This document shows, piece after piece, positions 27,926 through 35,748 of a stretch of DNA of 64,000 nt. This stretch comes from Mycetohabitans endofungorum (GTDB lineage Bacteria > Pseudomonadota > Gammaproteobacteria > Burkholderiales > Burkholderiaceae), in NCBI RefSeq assembly GCF_002927045.1, contig NZ_PRDW01000007.1, forward strand, positions 118,563 to 182,562. Reading direction: 5' to 3'. The notes under the pieces were generated by a model. It was not told where the DNA came from. It searched no databases and was given only the letters and a program-made list of their open reading frames with translations. A program made the translations under genes and the position numbers. How positions within the stretch are numbered: position 1 is the first letter of the stretch; each line of letters starts with the position of its first letter.

Positions 27926-28108
27926 TTACCTGTCGAGATTCACAACAATCAATACGCCTAGCGTGATTGCAAAGCATGCGAGCGCGACGGCTCTATCCGA
28001 CATTCCGGACCGAAGAAGAATCCGATCCCACAGCGGCGGGGTGATGTCCTTGGCATCGTTTAGGCCGGCAAGGCGCTTGTTCTCGGTGCGAGCCCTGGTC
28101 TTGTGCAT
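27926..28108 (-). CDS. Small membrane protein of the early operon
   Basis: This 60-residue protein has a basic N-terminal half (MHKTRARTENKRLAGLNDAKD) and one C-terminal membrane helix (AVALACFAITLGVLIVVNL). It starts one base after the stop of the upstream gene (28110-28454), so coupling is likely. Unknown function. Confidence 0.5.
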   Translation of the reverse strand: MHKTRARTENKRLAGLNDAKDITPPLWDRILLRSGMSDRAVALACFAITLGVLIVVNLDR

Positions 28109-28109
28109 C

Positions 28110-28454
28110 TCAGCGCTCCGTTTCTAATTTTCCGACGTCGCAGATAGCTTCTGTTTCTGCATCCTCGCGCATCGCGTCCAACACGATGTTCTTGACCATC
28201 GCGCCAAACTGAGCGTCGCTCATCAACCATGTGGCGCGCAGCGCTTCGCCGTGCTTCGACTGCATTGCGCTGTGCATACCGCCGACGATATCGTCATACG
28301 TCAGTTTGCTGACCTTGCGTGTGAACTTCTCTTTGGCGATGGACGCAATGAGTTCGTCACGCTCCGTCTCGGCGTCTGCGCGGTCATCCATTTCTGCCTT
28401 TTCGCGGGCGTAGTGGTAGTCACGAAGCTGGTCTACATCTGCATAGAGGGTCAT
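28110..28454 (-). CDS. Early phage protein, unknown
   Basis: This 114-residue acidic, helical protein (MTLYADVDQLRDYHYAREKAEMDDRADAE...) has no motif I recognise. An excellent AAAGGAGG precedes the ATG by 6 bases. It is the first substantial gene after the leftward early promoter and the boxA-like sequence. Confidence 0.6.
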   Translation of the reverse strand: MTLYADVDQLRDYHYAREKAEMDDRADAETERDELIASIAKEKFTRKVSKLTYDDIVGGMHSAMQSKHGEALRATWLMSDAQFGAMVKNIVLDAMREDAETEAICDVGKLETER

Positions 28455-28963
28455 AGATGCCTCCTTTACCTATTGGTAAGTGCTGCACATCGAAGGAACA
28501 GTGGTCAATAAACGCTATACAATATGCACTGCTAATTTTGTATTGCTCGGTTTGAAGCTTAGGGACTTGTGTTCGGTGAATGACGCTGTAACCGGGCACT
28601 ACTCCGACGTATCAAGAGCCGAAACTACGCATTCTTTGCTGCGCGCTTGCTCTCTGAACTGCACAACGCCATTCACTCAACATTTGAATGACTCCGACCG
28701 TCGGGCACCTCGGCTACTCCTGGTACTATTAGCCCCGGGGCTCTCCGACGGTCGAGTATCGCTTCCGTGACCTTTGCCACTTCCTGCTCTCCGGTAGCCA
28801 TACTTCGGCCTAGCGCGGGGCTTCTGGCGTCACGTTTCGGCCAAGCGATAGGCCGGCATGGCGAGTCCCTTCCGGGAGGCACATGCATGACTTCGATTGT
28901 TAAAGATCGCCGGAGACGTTCCGGGGCACTTGATGGTGCTATGTGTGGTGTTGTTAGAGAGAA
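28455..28963 (-). other. About 500-base leader of the leftward early operon
   Basis: It lies between the early promoter and the first strong gene. One minus-strand frame (28673-28888) could encode up to 71 residues, of which MATGEQEVAKVTEAILDRRR looks plausible, but no ribosome site supports it. The leader has inverted repeats around 28695-28755 (CCGACCGTCGGG; CTCCGACGGTCG) and the boxA-like site. Control of elongation is a reasonable guess. Confidence 0.4.
28894..28910 (-). promoter_or_regulatory. boxA/nut-like antitermination sequence
   Basis: The minus strand reads GCGATCTTTAACAATCG, close to the rRNA-leader boxA core (CTTTAACAAT). It lies about 55 bases downstream of the early promoter's -10. 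Placement in the leader of an early phage operon suggests Nus-factor antitermination. Confidence 0.45.
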
Positions 28964-29005
28964 GTATTAGACAAATTTATCGCTCTGTCAAGACATAAAT
29001 GTCTT
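28964..29005 (-). promoter_or_regulatory. Leftward early promoter overlapped by a repressor operator
   Basis: On the minus strand, TTGACA (28986-28991), a 16-bp spacer and TAATAC (28964-28969) form a near-consensus sigma70 promoter. A 16-bp palindrome AAGACATAAATGTCTT (28990-29005; perfect apart from the central AA) overlaps the -35. The same AGAC-N6-GTCT pattern recurs at 30040-30053 between the CI- and Cro-like genes, so CI repression of this promoter is expected. Confidence 0.7.
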
Positions 29006-29193
29006 ACAAGAGGAAGACCTCTGTTTTGGCAGAGGCAATAGTTCCTCGGTCTCTGTGAGATGTCCGGCTAGCCAGGCGTTAGGTTGTGGTTAGCGCAGCC
29101 CGATTAGCATGCATCGAACGTCGGGCGTCTCGTTTCGGAGGTACTTGCCACCCGGATCTCCAGTTGCAAATATTACAATTGCCATTTTGGTCT

Positions 29194-29379
29194 TCATATT
29201 TTGGTTTCCCACTCGCCTGATGGTTTTGGCGGTGTGGCGGCAATCATTGCTTTTGCAAGTTGTAGCTGTACCAGTTCAAGGCGCTTCAAGATAGCGCAGT
29301 TCTGGCAAGTTGCTCGGTCGTTATGCGGCTCAGTCCTGGTGACAAGTTTTAACGGCTTTTTCGTAGACGCAGATGACAT
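29194..29379 (-). CDS. Small phage protein, unknown
   Basis: This 61-residue protein (MSSASTKKPLKLVTRTEP...) has a CQNC pair, which could bind metal, and a short helix LELVQLQLAKAMIAA. AGGGGAG sits 3 bases before the ATG. It lies downstream of the CI-like gene on the same strand and may be cotranscribed from the repressor promoter. Confidence 0.5.
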   Translation of the reverse strand: MSSASTKKPLKLVTRTEPHNDRATCQNCAILKRLELVQLQLAKAMIAATPPKPSGEWETKI

Positions 29380-29467
29380 GATCTCCCCTGATAAGCGTAT
29401 ATCCTAAAGGAGCTTGCGCGACGGGGTAGCGAGCTGTGGCATAGAGCATACGCCAGCTGGGAAGACA

Positions 29468-29992
29468 TCACTTTCCGGACACTAACTTTTTTGATTCAGA
29501 CGCTTCAATTGGGAACAACAACATTAAAAGACGAATATCTTCAAGAATTTTTTTTCGTCGCATAGCGCCTACCTGCGTCTCCGCCGCAGCTTCGACGCAA
29601 GATAGATACTCCATCACCTCTAAAGCATCGCGCGACATCTTCGGAAGCGATTCGATGATCCGTCTAATCTGCTGCTCATTAACCGAGCGGACGGATAGTT
29701 GCACCTCGTCGCTTTTGTCCGAGGGCTCGGCACCTTCTTGCGGAAACGCTACACCAGCCAGTAGGTCAGTCAACATGACATTGGCGGTGCGAGCGATTGT
29801 TTCAATCGTGCTTAACTGAGTGTCGTGGTCACCTTTACAGACTCGTGCCACACTCCGAGCAAAACTATCCGCGTTCTCCACGTAACCAAGGGTACGCGCG
29901 CGCTGAGCCAGTTCGCGAGCGCTTCTGAATCGTCGTCCTTCCCCAATCAGTGACGCCGTAGAGCGGGCCACCATTCGCCTAGCGTCTTTCAT
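29468..29992 (-). CDS. CI-like prophage repressor
   Basis: This 174-residue protein has an N-terminal helix-turn-helix region (FRSARELAQRARTLGYVENADSFARSVARVCKGDHDTQLSTIETIARTANV, residues about 22-70). A linker and a helical C-terminal part (EQQIRRIIESLPKMSRDALEVMEYL) follow. There is no S24 peptidase motif, so induction would not be by RecA-style self-cleavage. It is divergent from the Cro-like gene, with an operator-like palindrome between them. It is the likely maintenance repressor. Confidence 0.7.
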   Translation of the reverse strand: MKDARRMVARSTASLIGEGRRFRSARELAQRARTLGYVENADSFARSVARVCKGDHDTQLSTIETIARTANVMLTDLLAGVAFPQEGAEPSDKSDEVQLSVRSVNEQQIRRIIESLPKMSRDALEVMEYLSCVEAAAETQVGAMRRKKILEDIRLLMLLFPIEASESKKLVSGK

Positions 29993-30029
29993 GCCGCAAG
30001 GGTATTCCTTGCAGACGGATGTATGTGTC

Positions 30030-30058
30030 TTGTTTTTTGAGACATATAAGTCTAATAT
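30030..30058 (+). promoter_or_regulatory. Rightward promoter with internal operator
   Basis: TTGTTT (30030-30035), a 17-bp spacer and TAATAT (30053-30058) face the Cro-like gene. The spacer contains AGACATATAAGTCT (30040-30053), the second AGAC-N6-GTCT site of the prophage. Confidence 0.6.
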
Positions 30059-30091
30059 GGAGTTAGTTTTCAGTGCAGCTGCCCGATTGTT

Positions 30092-30310
30092 ATGACCGAA
30101 ATGAACGACCTGCGCTCCTTAGTTTCCTCGCGGAAAGGGCAATGGTCCCATATCGCACGACTCACTGGCCTAAGTGTCAAAACTTTGCAACGCATAGCTA
30201 ATGGCGGAGTACAAACGGTACGGCTGAGCACATCGGAGTTGATCAAGTCGGCTATCGTCCGGATTCCTCCCCGCTTAGTCATGGAGCGACGCGAAGCACT
30301 TACAGACTAG
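30092..30310 (+). CDS. Cro-like small DNA-binding protein
   Basis: This 72-residue protein has a helix-turn-helix (GQWSHIARLTGLSVKTLQRIANGG, residues about 16-39) of the XRE/DUF4095-like sort. It is divergent from the CI-like repressor and first in the rightward transcript, the position of Cro. No strong ribosome site is visible. Confidence 0.65.
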   Translation: MTEMNDLRSLVSSRKGQWSHIARLTGLSVKTLQRIANGGVQTVRLSTSELIKSAIVRIPPRLVMERREALTD

Positions 30311-30443
30311 AGACTTCGATTTTCGCACAGCGGTGGCTCGCGTCCTTTTCCATGAGCAAGTCGAAATCGTTCATGCCATACCAAAAACTTTAGTTGAAAC
30401 AACGACACAACACGAGACAAACAATTTGCCGCGAGATGCATCG

Positions 30444-30845
30444 ATGCAGCGAGAACTGAACTTAAAGCCGGAAATGCAGCGCGTGGACATACGCTGCATC
30501 AATGCGCAACCATCAATGACAGCGGCCATCCGCTTGTGTCAACAGTTGTCCGGTTTGGACGACAAGAAGATCGTCGGGAAACAGGGCATCGTCGCCGACG
30601 TGGCGCAGTGGTCGCGCATCACGAGAAGTGGTCAGCACTACTTCCCCCAGGACAAGCTGAATGCCTTCATGGACTTGTGCGGCAACGAGGCGCCACTGGT
30701 CTGGTTGGCCCGGTCGCGAGGGTACGATCTCACCCCGCTTGAGACCGAGATGGAACGCCGTCTGCACCTGGAGCGCGAAAAAACCGACGAACTCGAGCGC
30801 GAAAACATGCTGCTCAAGAAGTTGCTGACGGGAAGGATGGAGTGA
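30444..30845 (+). CDS. Phage regulatory protein, CII-like position
   Basis: The core of this 133-residue protein, QLSGLDDKKIVGKQGIVADVAQWSRITRSGQHYFPQDKLNAFMDLCGNEAPL, reads like a helix-turn-helix regulator. It ends in a charged coiled coil (TEMERRLHLEREKTDELERENMLLKKLL), a leucine-zipper-like multimerisation element. Position after Cro and before replication genes is that of CII. A longer start (GTG 30333) is possible. Function is inferred from position. Confidence 0.55.
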   Translation: MQRELNLKPEMQRVDIRCINAQPSMTAAIRLCQQLSGLDDKKIVGKQGIVADVAQWSRITRSGQHYFPQDKLNAFMDLCGNEAPLVWLARSRGYDLTPLETEMERRLHLEREKTDELERENMLLKKLLTGRME

Positions 30846-30976
30846 AAAAGGCCTATCGCATACTGATTGAATCGCAAGCGTTTACCGTCGCTTGCGTGGT
30901 CAACCCCTCGGCTGGTGCCAGTTGCAAGCGCAGCCCAAGCGCGCGCACGGCACCATGTTTAAACAGACGGAAGTGA
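30842..30976 (+). CDS. Candidate 44-residue phage peptide
   Basis: A GTG overlaps the stop of the preceding gene (GTGA), giving MKKAYRILIESQAFTVACVVN... The product is basic with a short hydrophobic stretch. Translational coupling is its main support. Confidence 0.3.
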   Translation: MKKAYRILIESQAFTVACVVNPSAGASCKRSPSARTAPCLNRRK

Positions 30977-31020
30977 CGGCATAAGCGTCGCACATCATAG
31001 ACGGTTGAATGGAGCTAAGC

Positions 31021-31899
31021 ATGGCCCGCGCACGAAACATTAAGCCCGGCATTATGGAAAATGAGGATTTAGCCGAGTTGGATCCGTTTGCCCGACTCCT
31101 TTTCATTTATCTGTGGATGTTGGCGGACCGTGATGGCCGTCTTGAAGATCGCCCGAAAAAAATCAAAGTGAAAGCGCTACCGTATGACGATGTGGACGCG
31201 GATGCACTGCTTAATAGCTTGCAGTCCAAGGGCTTCATTGTACGGTATACCGTCTCTGGAGTGGGGTACATCCAAATTGTGACGTTTCTGAAGCATCAGA
31301 AGCCGCACTCGAACGAAACGCCGAGCGAGATACCACCTTGGAGCCAAGAACTTGCTACCAAGGTAGAAAGTCCTTGTGACCTTGGGGAGAAGGACTGCGA
31401 ACCCAAGCAACAAGCACTTGGCCCTTGTATCTCTGATTCTCTGATTGACGGATTGACTGATTGTCTGATCCCTAGCAAAATCCTTTTGCCCCCGACTGCG
31501 TCGGAGGCGCCCTCAAAAAAGCTTAAAGCGGAAAAGCCGCCTTTGCCGACAACCGAGATCTGGCGCGCCTACGCGAGTGCCTACCAGCGCAGGTACGGTG
31601 CGTTGCCGGTGCGCAACGCGAAGGTCAACGGCCAGTTATCGCAGCTGTTGCAGCGCCTTGGCAAGGACGAAGCGCCAGGCGTCGCCGCTTGGTACGTGGA
31701 TAGCAATAAACGCTACTACGTGCAAAAGATGCACCCGGTGGACTGCCTGCTGGCCGACGCGGAGGCGTTGAGAACGGAGTGGGTGACAAACCGCAGGGTG
31801 ACCGAGACGCAGGCACGCGAGGCGGATCGGTTGCAGGCAACGGGCGATATGTGGACGCGAATCCTACGGGATGCGGAGGCGGTCAATGGCGGCGGCTGA
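31021..31899 (+). CDS. Phage replication protein (O/DnaD-like)
   Basis: This 292-residue protein begins with a winged-helix-like segment ARNIKPGIMENEDLAELDPFARLLFIYLWMLADRDGRLEDRPKKIKVKALPYDD, common in phage replication initiators. A low-complexity middle follows, with a C-terminal part WRAYASAYQRRYGALPVRNAKVNGQLSQLLQRLG that resembles primosome/loader-associated domains. GGAG lies 6 bases before ATG 31021. It overlaps the next gene, as O and P genes often do. Confidence 0.7.
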   Translation: MARARNIKPGIMENEDLAELDPFARLLFIYLWMLADRDGRLEDRPKKIKVKALPYDDVDADALLNSLQSKGFIVRYTVSGVGYIQIVTFLKHQKPHSNETPSEIPPWSQELATKVESPCDLGEKDCEPKQQALGPCISDSLIDGLTDCLIPSKILLPPTASEAPSKKLKAEKPPLPTTEIWRAYASAYQRRYGALPVRNAKVNGQLSQLLQRLGKDEAPGVAAWYVDSNKRYYVQKMHPVDCLLADAEALRTEWVTNRRVTETQAREADRLQATGDMWTRILRDAEAVNGGG

Positions 31900-32548
31900 C
31901 TTGATCCAAGCGGTGGCGGCCACGGCCGAGCTATGCGGCACGAGTCTGAGTGAGGCGGCGGCCAAGATGCTGGTGGCCGATCTGGCCGCGTTTGATGAGC
32001 AAGCAGTGATTGTCGCGCTGTCGAAATGCCGGCGTGAGCTAAAAGGCCGGCTAACGCTAGCGGAGATCCTGTCACGGATCGACGATGGCCGTCCGGGTCC
32101 GCAGGAGGCATGGGCAATGTTGCCACGTGACGCCAACGCGACGGTGGTGATGACCGAGGAAATAGCGCAGGCTTGGGGCCTTGTGCACAGCCTTCTGAGC
32201 GAAGGGGAACGGGTGGCGGCTCGTATGGCGTTCCTGGAGGCGTACACGAGGCTGGTGACGGACGCGCGCAACGCAGCCAAGCCCGTCAAGTGGTTCGCCT
32301 CGCTGGGACACGACAAGGAAGAACAACAGGCGGTTATCACGCGTGCGGTTGAGACGGGCCGTTTGACGCCCGAGCACGCCAAGGCGCTACTGCCCGCACC
32401 CGTAGACGGACCGATGAGCCAGTTCCTGCTGACCGGAAACGCAGCCTCATTGCTCGCGGTGCAATCGCCAGCGAACCGGGCGGCTGCGTTGAATAACCTT
32501 GGCGAGATAAAGAAGATCATCTCCCGCGTCTGTGGAGCGAAAGCATGA
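31886..32548 (+). CDS. Phage replication-associated protein (P-like position)
   Basis: This 220-residue protein, from ATG 31886 with GGAGG just upstream, starts MAAADLIQAVAATAELCGTSLSEAAAKMLVADLAAFDEQAVIVALSKCRRELKGRLTLAEILSRI, a helical domain seen after replication initiators in many Burkholderia prophages. No P-loop is present, so it is not a DnaC-type loader. It overlaps the O-like gene and is probably an accessory replication factor. Confidence 0.55.
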   Translation: MAAADLIQAVAATAELCGTSLSEAAAKMLVADLAAFDEQAVIVALSKCRRELKGRLTLAEILSRIDDGRPGPQEAWAMLPRDANATVVMTEEIAQAWGLVHSLLSEGERVAARMAFLEAYTRLVTDARNAAKPVKWFASLGHDKEEQQAVITRAVETGRLTPEHAKALLPAPVDGPMSQFLLTGNAASLLAVQSPANRAAALNNLGEIKKIISRVCGAKA

Positions 32549-32634
32549 ACGGCAACAGGGAACTGTACCGGCCCGTGCATCCCATATTGCAGGCAATAAG
32601 GGTAACAGAAGTGGGAAAACATGAACGGAGATAA
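32545..32634 (+). CDS. Candidate 29-residue coupled peptide
   Basis: The ATG overlaps the preceding stop (ATGA) and the frame ends just inside the next gene's start. Its sequence is MNGNRELYRPVHPILQAIRV... Only coupling supports it. Confidence 0.3.
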   Translation: MNGNRELYRPVHPILQAIRVTEVGKHERR

Positions 32635-33016
32635 CCAGGCGCTGCATGAGTTTTGTTTGCGCTGGGTTGAGTGGAGCAGGACGCGACGACTTTATGCACC
32701 ATTGCGGCCGAAAAATATTTTGCTACGGCTTAGAGAACCGGCAGGGCTGAGCGATGAGCGTGATGCGGAACTGGATGCTGCGCTGAATTTATTTAACATG
32801 GCGTTGATGGCATACCCGGAAGGGCGATCCAAACAGGCGTTCATGGCGTTCTACCTGGGTCAGGTCCGCCCGATTAAACGAGCAGCCTATGAACTGGGTT
32901 ATTCGCGCATGGGTTTTTTCAAAGCCGTGCGCCGGGTGCGGGAGAACGTGTATGCGGCCTCACGCCGCTTAACGAGCGGACTACGTATGCAAGAAAGAAC
33001 GGAAGCTGTGCGTTGA
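32621..33016 (+). CDS. Q-like/ArpU-type late regulator
   Basis: This 131-residue protein has the layout of phage antitermination Q (ArpU/RinA-like) regulators: acidic N-terminal helices, then LNLFNMALMAYPEGRSKQAFMAFYLGQ, and a sigma-region-4-like helix-turn-helix (RAAYELGYSRMGFFKAVRRVRENVYAASRR). Such proteins switch on late phage transcription. Its last third (32925-32970) is duplicated at 34402-34447, and the current C-terminus (LTSGLRMQERTEAVR) differs from the downstream copy (LMQDREQV), so its 3' end was altered by an insertion. Confidence 0.7.
   Translation: MNGDNQALHEFCLRWVEWSRTRRLYAPLRPKNILLRLREPAGLSDERDAELDAALNLFNMALMAYPEGRSKQAFMAFYLGQVRPIKRAAYELGYSRMGFFKAVRRVRENVYAASRRLTSGLRMQERTEAVR
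32925..32970 (+). repeat. 46-bp direct repeat, left copy
   Basis: Identical at 45 of 46 positions to 34402-34447. The copies flank the 53-residue gene and the ImmA/IrrE gene. Confidence 0.85.
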
Positions 33017-33113
33017 GTCCGGTGCGTGCCAATCCGGAACTTAAACGGTCGAGGGGAGCACTTTTTTCCTGTATCACGTTGGGGTAGGACTAGATGGGAA
33101 AGATGAGGTTCGC

Positions 33114-33275
33114 ATGGAGATCTCGCTGCCGTCGCGGTTTGAGCGGAAAAAGATCATAGAGTGGAGTGAGAGGATTATCCTGAGCGCTATTCAGCCTAAT
33201 GACGAGGTCGGTGTTCTGGGCGATGCTTCGGCTGGGCCTATGGACGTGCCTGTCGAGCGTCGTGTCGGCACTTAA
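33114..33275 (+). CDS. Candidate 53-residue protein
   Basis: ATG 33114 opens MEISLPSRFERKKIIEWSERIILSAIQPNDEVGVL..., 15 bases before the ImmA gene. It is hydrophilic with an amphipathic helix. A weak GAGG precedes the start. It shares the repeat-bounded cassette with the peptidase gene and could be its partner. Confidence 0.4.
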   Translation: MEISLPSRFERKKIIEWSERIILSAIQPNDEVGVLGDASAGPMDVPVERRVGT

Positions 33276-33290
33276 TGAATAGGGAACGTG

Positions 33291-34385
33291 ATGTTTTTTA
33301 ACCCGCAGAGGCTGACGTTTGCCCGTATGCGGCGCGGCTGGACAAAGGCGCGCCTTGCCAAAGAGTTGGGCCTTCAGGTGCGCTCCGTTCAGGGGTATGA
33401 GTCTGGCGAGTACGCGCCGGAGCCGGAGAGGCTAGCGCAAATGAGCACGCTTCTTCGGTTCCCGGTCGAGTTCTTTGCGGGCGACGACCTGCCATCGATC
33501 GAGCCTGACACGGCCAGTTTTCGCTCAATGTCGAAGATGTCGGCAACGCTGCGGAACACGGCTCTTGGCGCCGGTGTCACTGCGTTCTTGCTGAATGATT
33601 GGATTGAAGAACGATTCCACCTTCCTGAAGCAGGCCTTCCCGACCTGGGCGATCTATCACCGGAGGATGCTGCCGCGACCCTGCGTAGGATATGGGGCCT
33701 TGGTGAAGCGCCGATAGGAAGCATGATTCATCTGCTTGAGGCCAAGGGGATTCGGGTTTATTCCTTGGCTATGGAGGCAAGGGAAGTTGATGCATTCAGT
33801 GTATGGCATCGTGAAAAGCCTTTCGTATTTTTGAACACCTTTAAGTCGGCAGAGCATGGCCGGTTTGACGCTGCTCACGAACTAGGCCATCTGATCCGCG
33901 ACAGACACAGCATGCTGCATGGAGGGGCGCATAGCCCAGAGATGGAGCGTGAGGCAAACGCCTTTGCTTCGGCGTTTTTGATGCCGCCGGCCAATGTTTG
34001 CGGGCGCGGCACAGCAGTGCTGACACTAGACAGGCTGCTGCGGCTTAAGCAGGTTTGGGGCGTGTCGTTAGCTGCGCTGGCTTATCGTATGAATCAGTTG
34101 GGCTTTTTTTCGGAGTGGACGTATCGGAACCTCTGCATCCAGATAGCAAGAAACGGCTATAGGACTTCCGAGCCCAACCCCATGCGGCCCGAATCTTCAC
34201 AGATACTACGTAAGGTCTTCAATGCGCTTCGCTCGGAGGGGATCACGCGTGGCATGCTAGCCAAGGAGTTGTGCATCATGCAGGAAGACATTGACAATTT
34301 GACATTTGGCTTGGCCTTGTCCAGCGTTTCTCCCACCGCCGGGAGGAGCACAGCGAATCGCGGCAATCGCCGCGTATTGAGTTGA
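33291..34385 (+). CDS. XRE-ImmA/IrrE regulator-protease
   Basis: This 364-residue protein has an N-terminal XRE helix-turn-helix (LTFARMRRGWTKARLAKELGLQVRSVQGYESGEYAPE, residues about 6-45). An ImmA/IrrE zinc metallopeptidase domain with AAHELGHLIRDRH (around 195) and a downstream Glu (EMEREANAFASAFLMP) follows. ImmA-type proteases cleave or destabilise phage repressors, and XRE-ImmA fusions also regulate toxin-antitoxin and stress responses. AGGGAA precedes ATG 33291. Bounded by 46-bp repeats, it appears to be inserted cargo. Target unknown. Confidence 0.85.
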   Translation: MFFNPQRLTFARMRRGWTKARLAKELGLQVRSVQGYESGEYAPEPERLAQMSTLLRFPVEFFAGDDLPSIEPDTASFRSMSKMSATLRNTALGAGVTAFLLNDWIEERFHLPEAGLPDLGDLSPEDAAATLRRIWGLGEAPIGSMIHLLEAKGIRVYSLAMEAREVDAFSVWHREKPFVFLNTFKSAEHGRFDAAHELGHLIRDRHSMLHGGAHSPEMEREANAFASAFLMPPANVCGRGTAVLTLDRLLRLKQVWGVSLAALAYRMNQLGFFSEWTYRNLCIQIARNGYRTSEPNPMRPESSQILRKVFNALRSEGITRGMLAKELCIMQEDIDNLTFGLALSSVSPTAGRSTANRGNRRVLS

Positions 34386-34401
34386 ACACTTAAGTAAATT
34401 T

Positions 34402-34447
34402 CCGTGCGCCGGGTGCGGGAGAACGTGTATGCGGCCCCACGCCGCTT
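34402..34447 (+). repeat. 46-bp direct repeat, right copy
   Basis: Matches 32925-32970 with one difference. Together the copies bound a 1.4 kb cassette with the ImmA/IrrE gene. Confidence 0.85.
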
Positions 34448-34472
34448 GATGCAGGATCGGGAGCAGGTCTGA
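34402..34472 (+). pseudogene. Detached 3' end of the Q-like gene
   Basis: The fragment encodes RVRENVYAAPRRLMQDREQV and stop, duplicating the end of the 32621-33016 gene but with a different, probably ancestral, C-terminus. It lies immediately after the ImmA gene. Confidence 0.7.
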
Positions 34473-34493
34473 TCTTTGATTTCGCTTTGCTGC

Positions 34494-34763
34494 TCATCGG
34501 CACACCTCGCGACGATTTCCGATTCGCACAACGAGAATGCGCAAAGCGCCGTCCTCGATATTGGCAATAATTCTGCAATCCCCGACACGGTATTTCCAGA
34601 AAGCCCCCAAGCGCGAACCTTTGAGGGCTTCGCCAATGCTGCGAGGGTCGTCCAGTACGGAGACATGCTCATGTAGGAAGGCCAGGATACGGCGGGCACA
34701 TTGTGGGTCAAGTTCCTTGAGGTTCTTGCATGCCAGGCTCGATAGTTCAACCTTCCATGCCAT
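34494..34763 (-). CDS. relE: RelE-family toxin
   Basis: This 89-residue protein starts MAWKVELSSLACKNLKELDPQCARRILAFLHE and continues LGAFWKYRVGDCRIIANIEDGALRILVVRIGNRREVCR. These are the RelE/ParE fold with the catalytic-type Arg in WKYRVGD and the terminal GNRREVY-like motif. Ribosome-dependent mRNA cleavage is the family function. It overlaps the antitoxin gene by 17 bases. Confidence 0.88.
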   Translation of the reverse strand: MAWKVELSSLACKNLKELDPQCARRILAFLHEHVSVLDDPRSIGEALKGSRLGAFWKYRVGDCRIIANIEDGALRILVVRIGNRREVCR

Positions 34764-34974
34764 AGTGTTTCATCACTTCTTCGAGCGGTGCGGTTTCGGA
34801 TTTTCCCGCGCGGATCGCTTCAAGCTCATGCTCAGCCAGATACAAATCTTCGAGGTCATCGAGGTGTTCGCAAATCGCCTCGGTGATGTAAAAGCTTTTG
34901 GTGCGTCCGGTCAGTTCGGCCAGGTTCTTCAACCGGGCTTCCACATCGCTAGGCAGTCGAATTGAAAGGGCCAT
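34747..34974 (-). CDS. relB: RelB-like ribbon-helix-helix antitoxin
   Basis: This 75-residue protein from 34974 begins MALSIRLPSDVEARLKNLAELTGRTKSFYITEAICEHLDDLED, a ribbon-helix-helix DNA-binding domain, then a C-terminal toxin-binding helix. AAGGAG precedes the ATG by 9 bases. It should neutralise the downstream RelE-type toxin and autoregulate. The longer frame upstream has no similarity. Confidence 0.88.
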   Translation of the reverse strand: MALSIRLPSDVEARLKNLAELTGRTKSFYITEAICEHLDDLEDLYLAEHELEAIRAGKSETAPLEEVMKHYGMEG

Positions 34975-35290
34975 AGCGCTATGCTCCTTGGATGGTGTGA
35001 TACAAGTATCGCGCAAGGCTGGGCGAAGCGCAAGCCCCTTTGTCCAGAAAACGGTGCATTTGCAGTTGCTGCATGATGATCGTGGTGAGCTATGCCTTTG
35101 CCTTGCTTCCCGCATCAAGCATATGCAGATCATTGGTTCCGGTAAAGAACGGAATGTAAACAAATGAAATAAATGTAAACTTTTTAGTTTACTTAATAAA
35201 AGTTTACATTTTCCCCAGTTTTTTGTATCGTTTGTGAAAGGCTGGATTTTGACGTCCAAACGAAACAACGCGTTGAAAGGCGCGATTTTC

Positions 35291-35325
35291 AAGCCCTGAG
35301 CCGGGTCAATCGGCCAGGGCTTTTT
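35291..35325 (+). terminator. Rho-independent terminator
   Basis: AAGCCCTG (35291-35298) pairs with CAGGGCTT (35315-35322), followed by T5 overall. It lies between the TA module and the late genes. Confidence 0.75.
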
Positions 35326-35333
35326 CCATTGAC

Positions 35334-35498
35334 CGACTCATCGGCCATCCAGACCGCCAGGTCGCTGGCCAGGACAAGCCGGCGAGTGTCCGCAACAACC
35401 CCGGCAGTGCGTCAAGCTTTGATTCTTACGGCAAGGACGCACCGCTGACCCGGCGTGAAGGGTATGAACGTGTAGTAATCACCGAAAAGTCGTCGTAA
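35334..35498 (+). pseudogene. Orphan open stretch without a start
   Basis: A 54-codon frame ending TAA at 35496-35498 reads GHPDRQVAGQDKPASVRNNPGSASSFDSYGK... It looks coding-like but has no initiation codon after the preceding terminator. Possibly the tail of a displaced phage gene. The AT-rich stretch 35150-35230 upstream holds no gene. Confidence 0.25.
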
Positions 35499-35502
35499 AA
35501 GC

Positions 35503-35538
35503 GAAAGCCCCGAACCGTTGGCAGCGGTCGGGGCTTTC
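35503..35538 (+). terminator. Repeated terminator hairpin, copy 1
   Basis: GAAAGCCCCG (35503-35512) pairs with CGGGGCTTTC (35529-35538), extended by an inner ACCG/CGGT. The sequence to about 35568 is nearly identical to 53975-54035, and both copies are followed by a small membrane-protein gene. Confidence 0.8.
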
Positions 35539-35577
35539 TTGCATCAACCCTCTGGGACAGGCAGAAGGAAGGCATGA

Positions 35578-35727
35578 ATGAATTCTAGCAAACTCATCAA
35601 GGAGTTGCGGATGATGTTGAAAGAAATGCCAGCGCAAAGATTTTGGGCGATCTGGCTGCTTGGCTTGTTATATTTTTCCGCCAGGTTCCTTGACGTACCC
35701 ATTGTAGTTTCATGGTTGAGTCGATAA
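35578..35727 (+). CDS. Small single-pass membrane protein, twin of 54049-54186
   Basis: This 49-residue protein, MNSSKLIKELRMMLKEMPAQ followed by RFWAIWLLGLLYFSARFL, has an amphipathic N-terminal helix and one membrane segment. AAGGAAGG lies about 10 bases upstream. It resembles the product at 54049 (KMISDELKPSRYWSIWFIAFLIAAS) in layout and in the (R/R)xW-x-IW start of the membrane helix, and both genes follow the same hairpin. Role unknown; its place before the terminase genes and its size allow a lysis or superinfection role, but nothing proves it. Confidence 0.6.
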   Translation: MNSSKLIKELRMMLKEMPAQRFWAIWLLGLLYFSARFLDVPIVVSWLSR

Positions 35728-35748
35728 AACTCCAAGTTTTAAGCAGTT

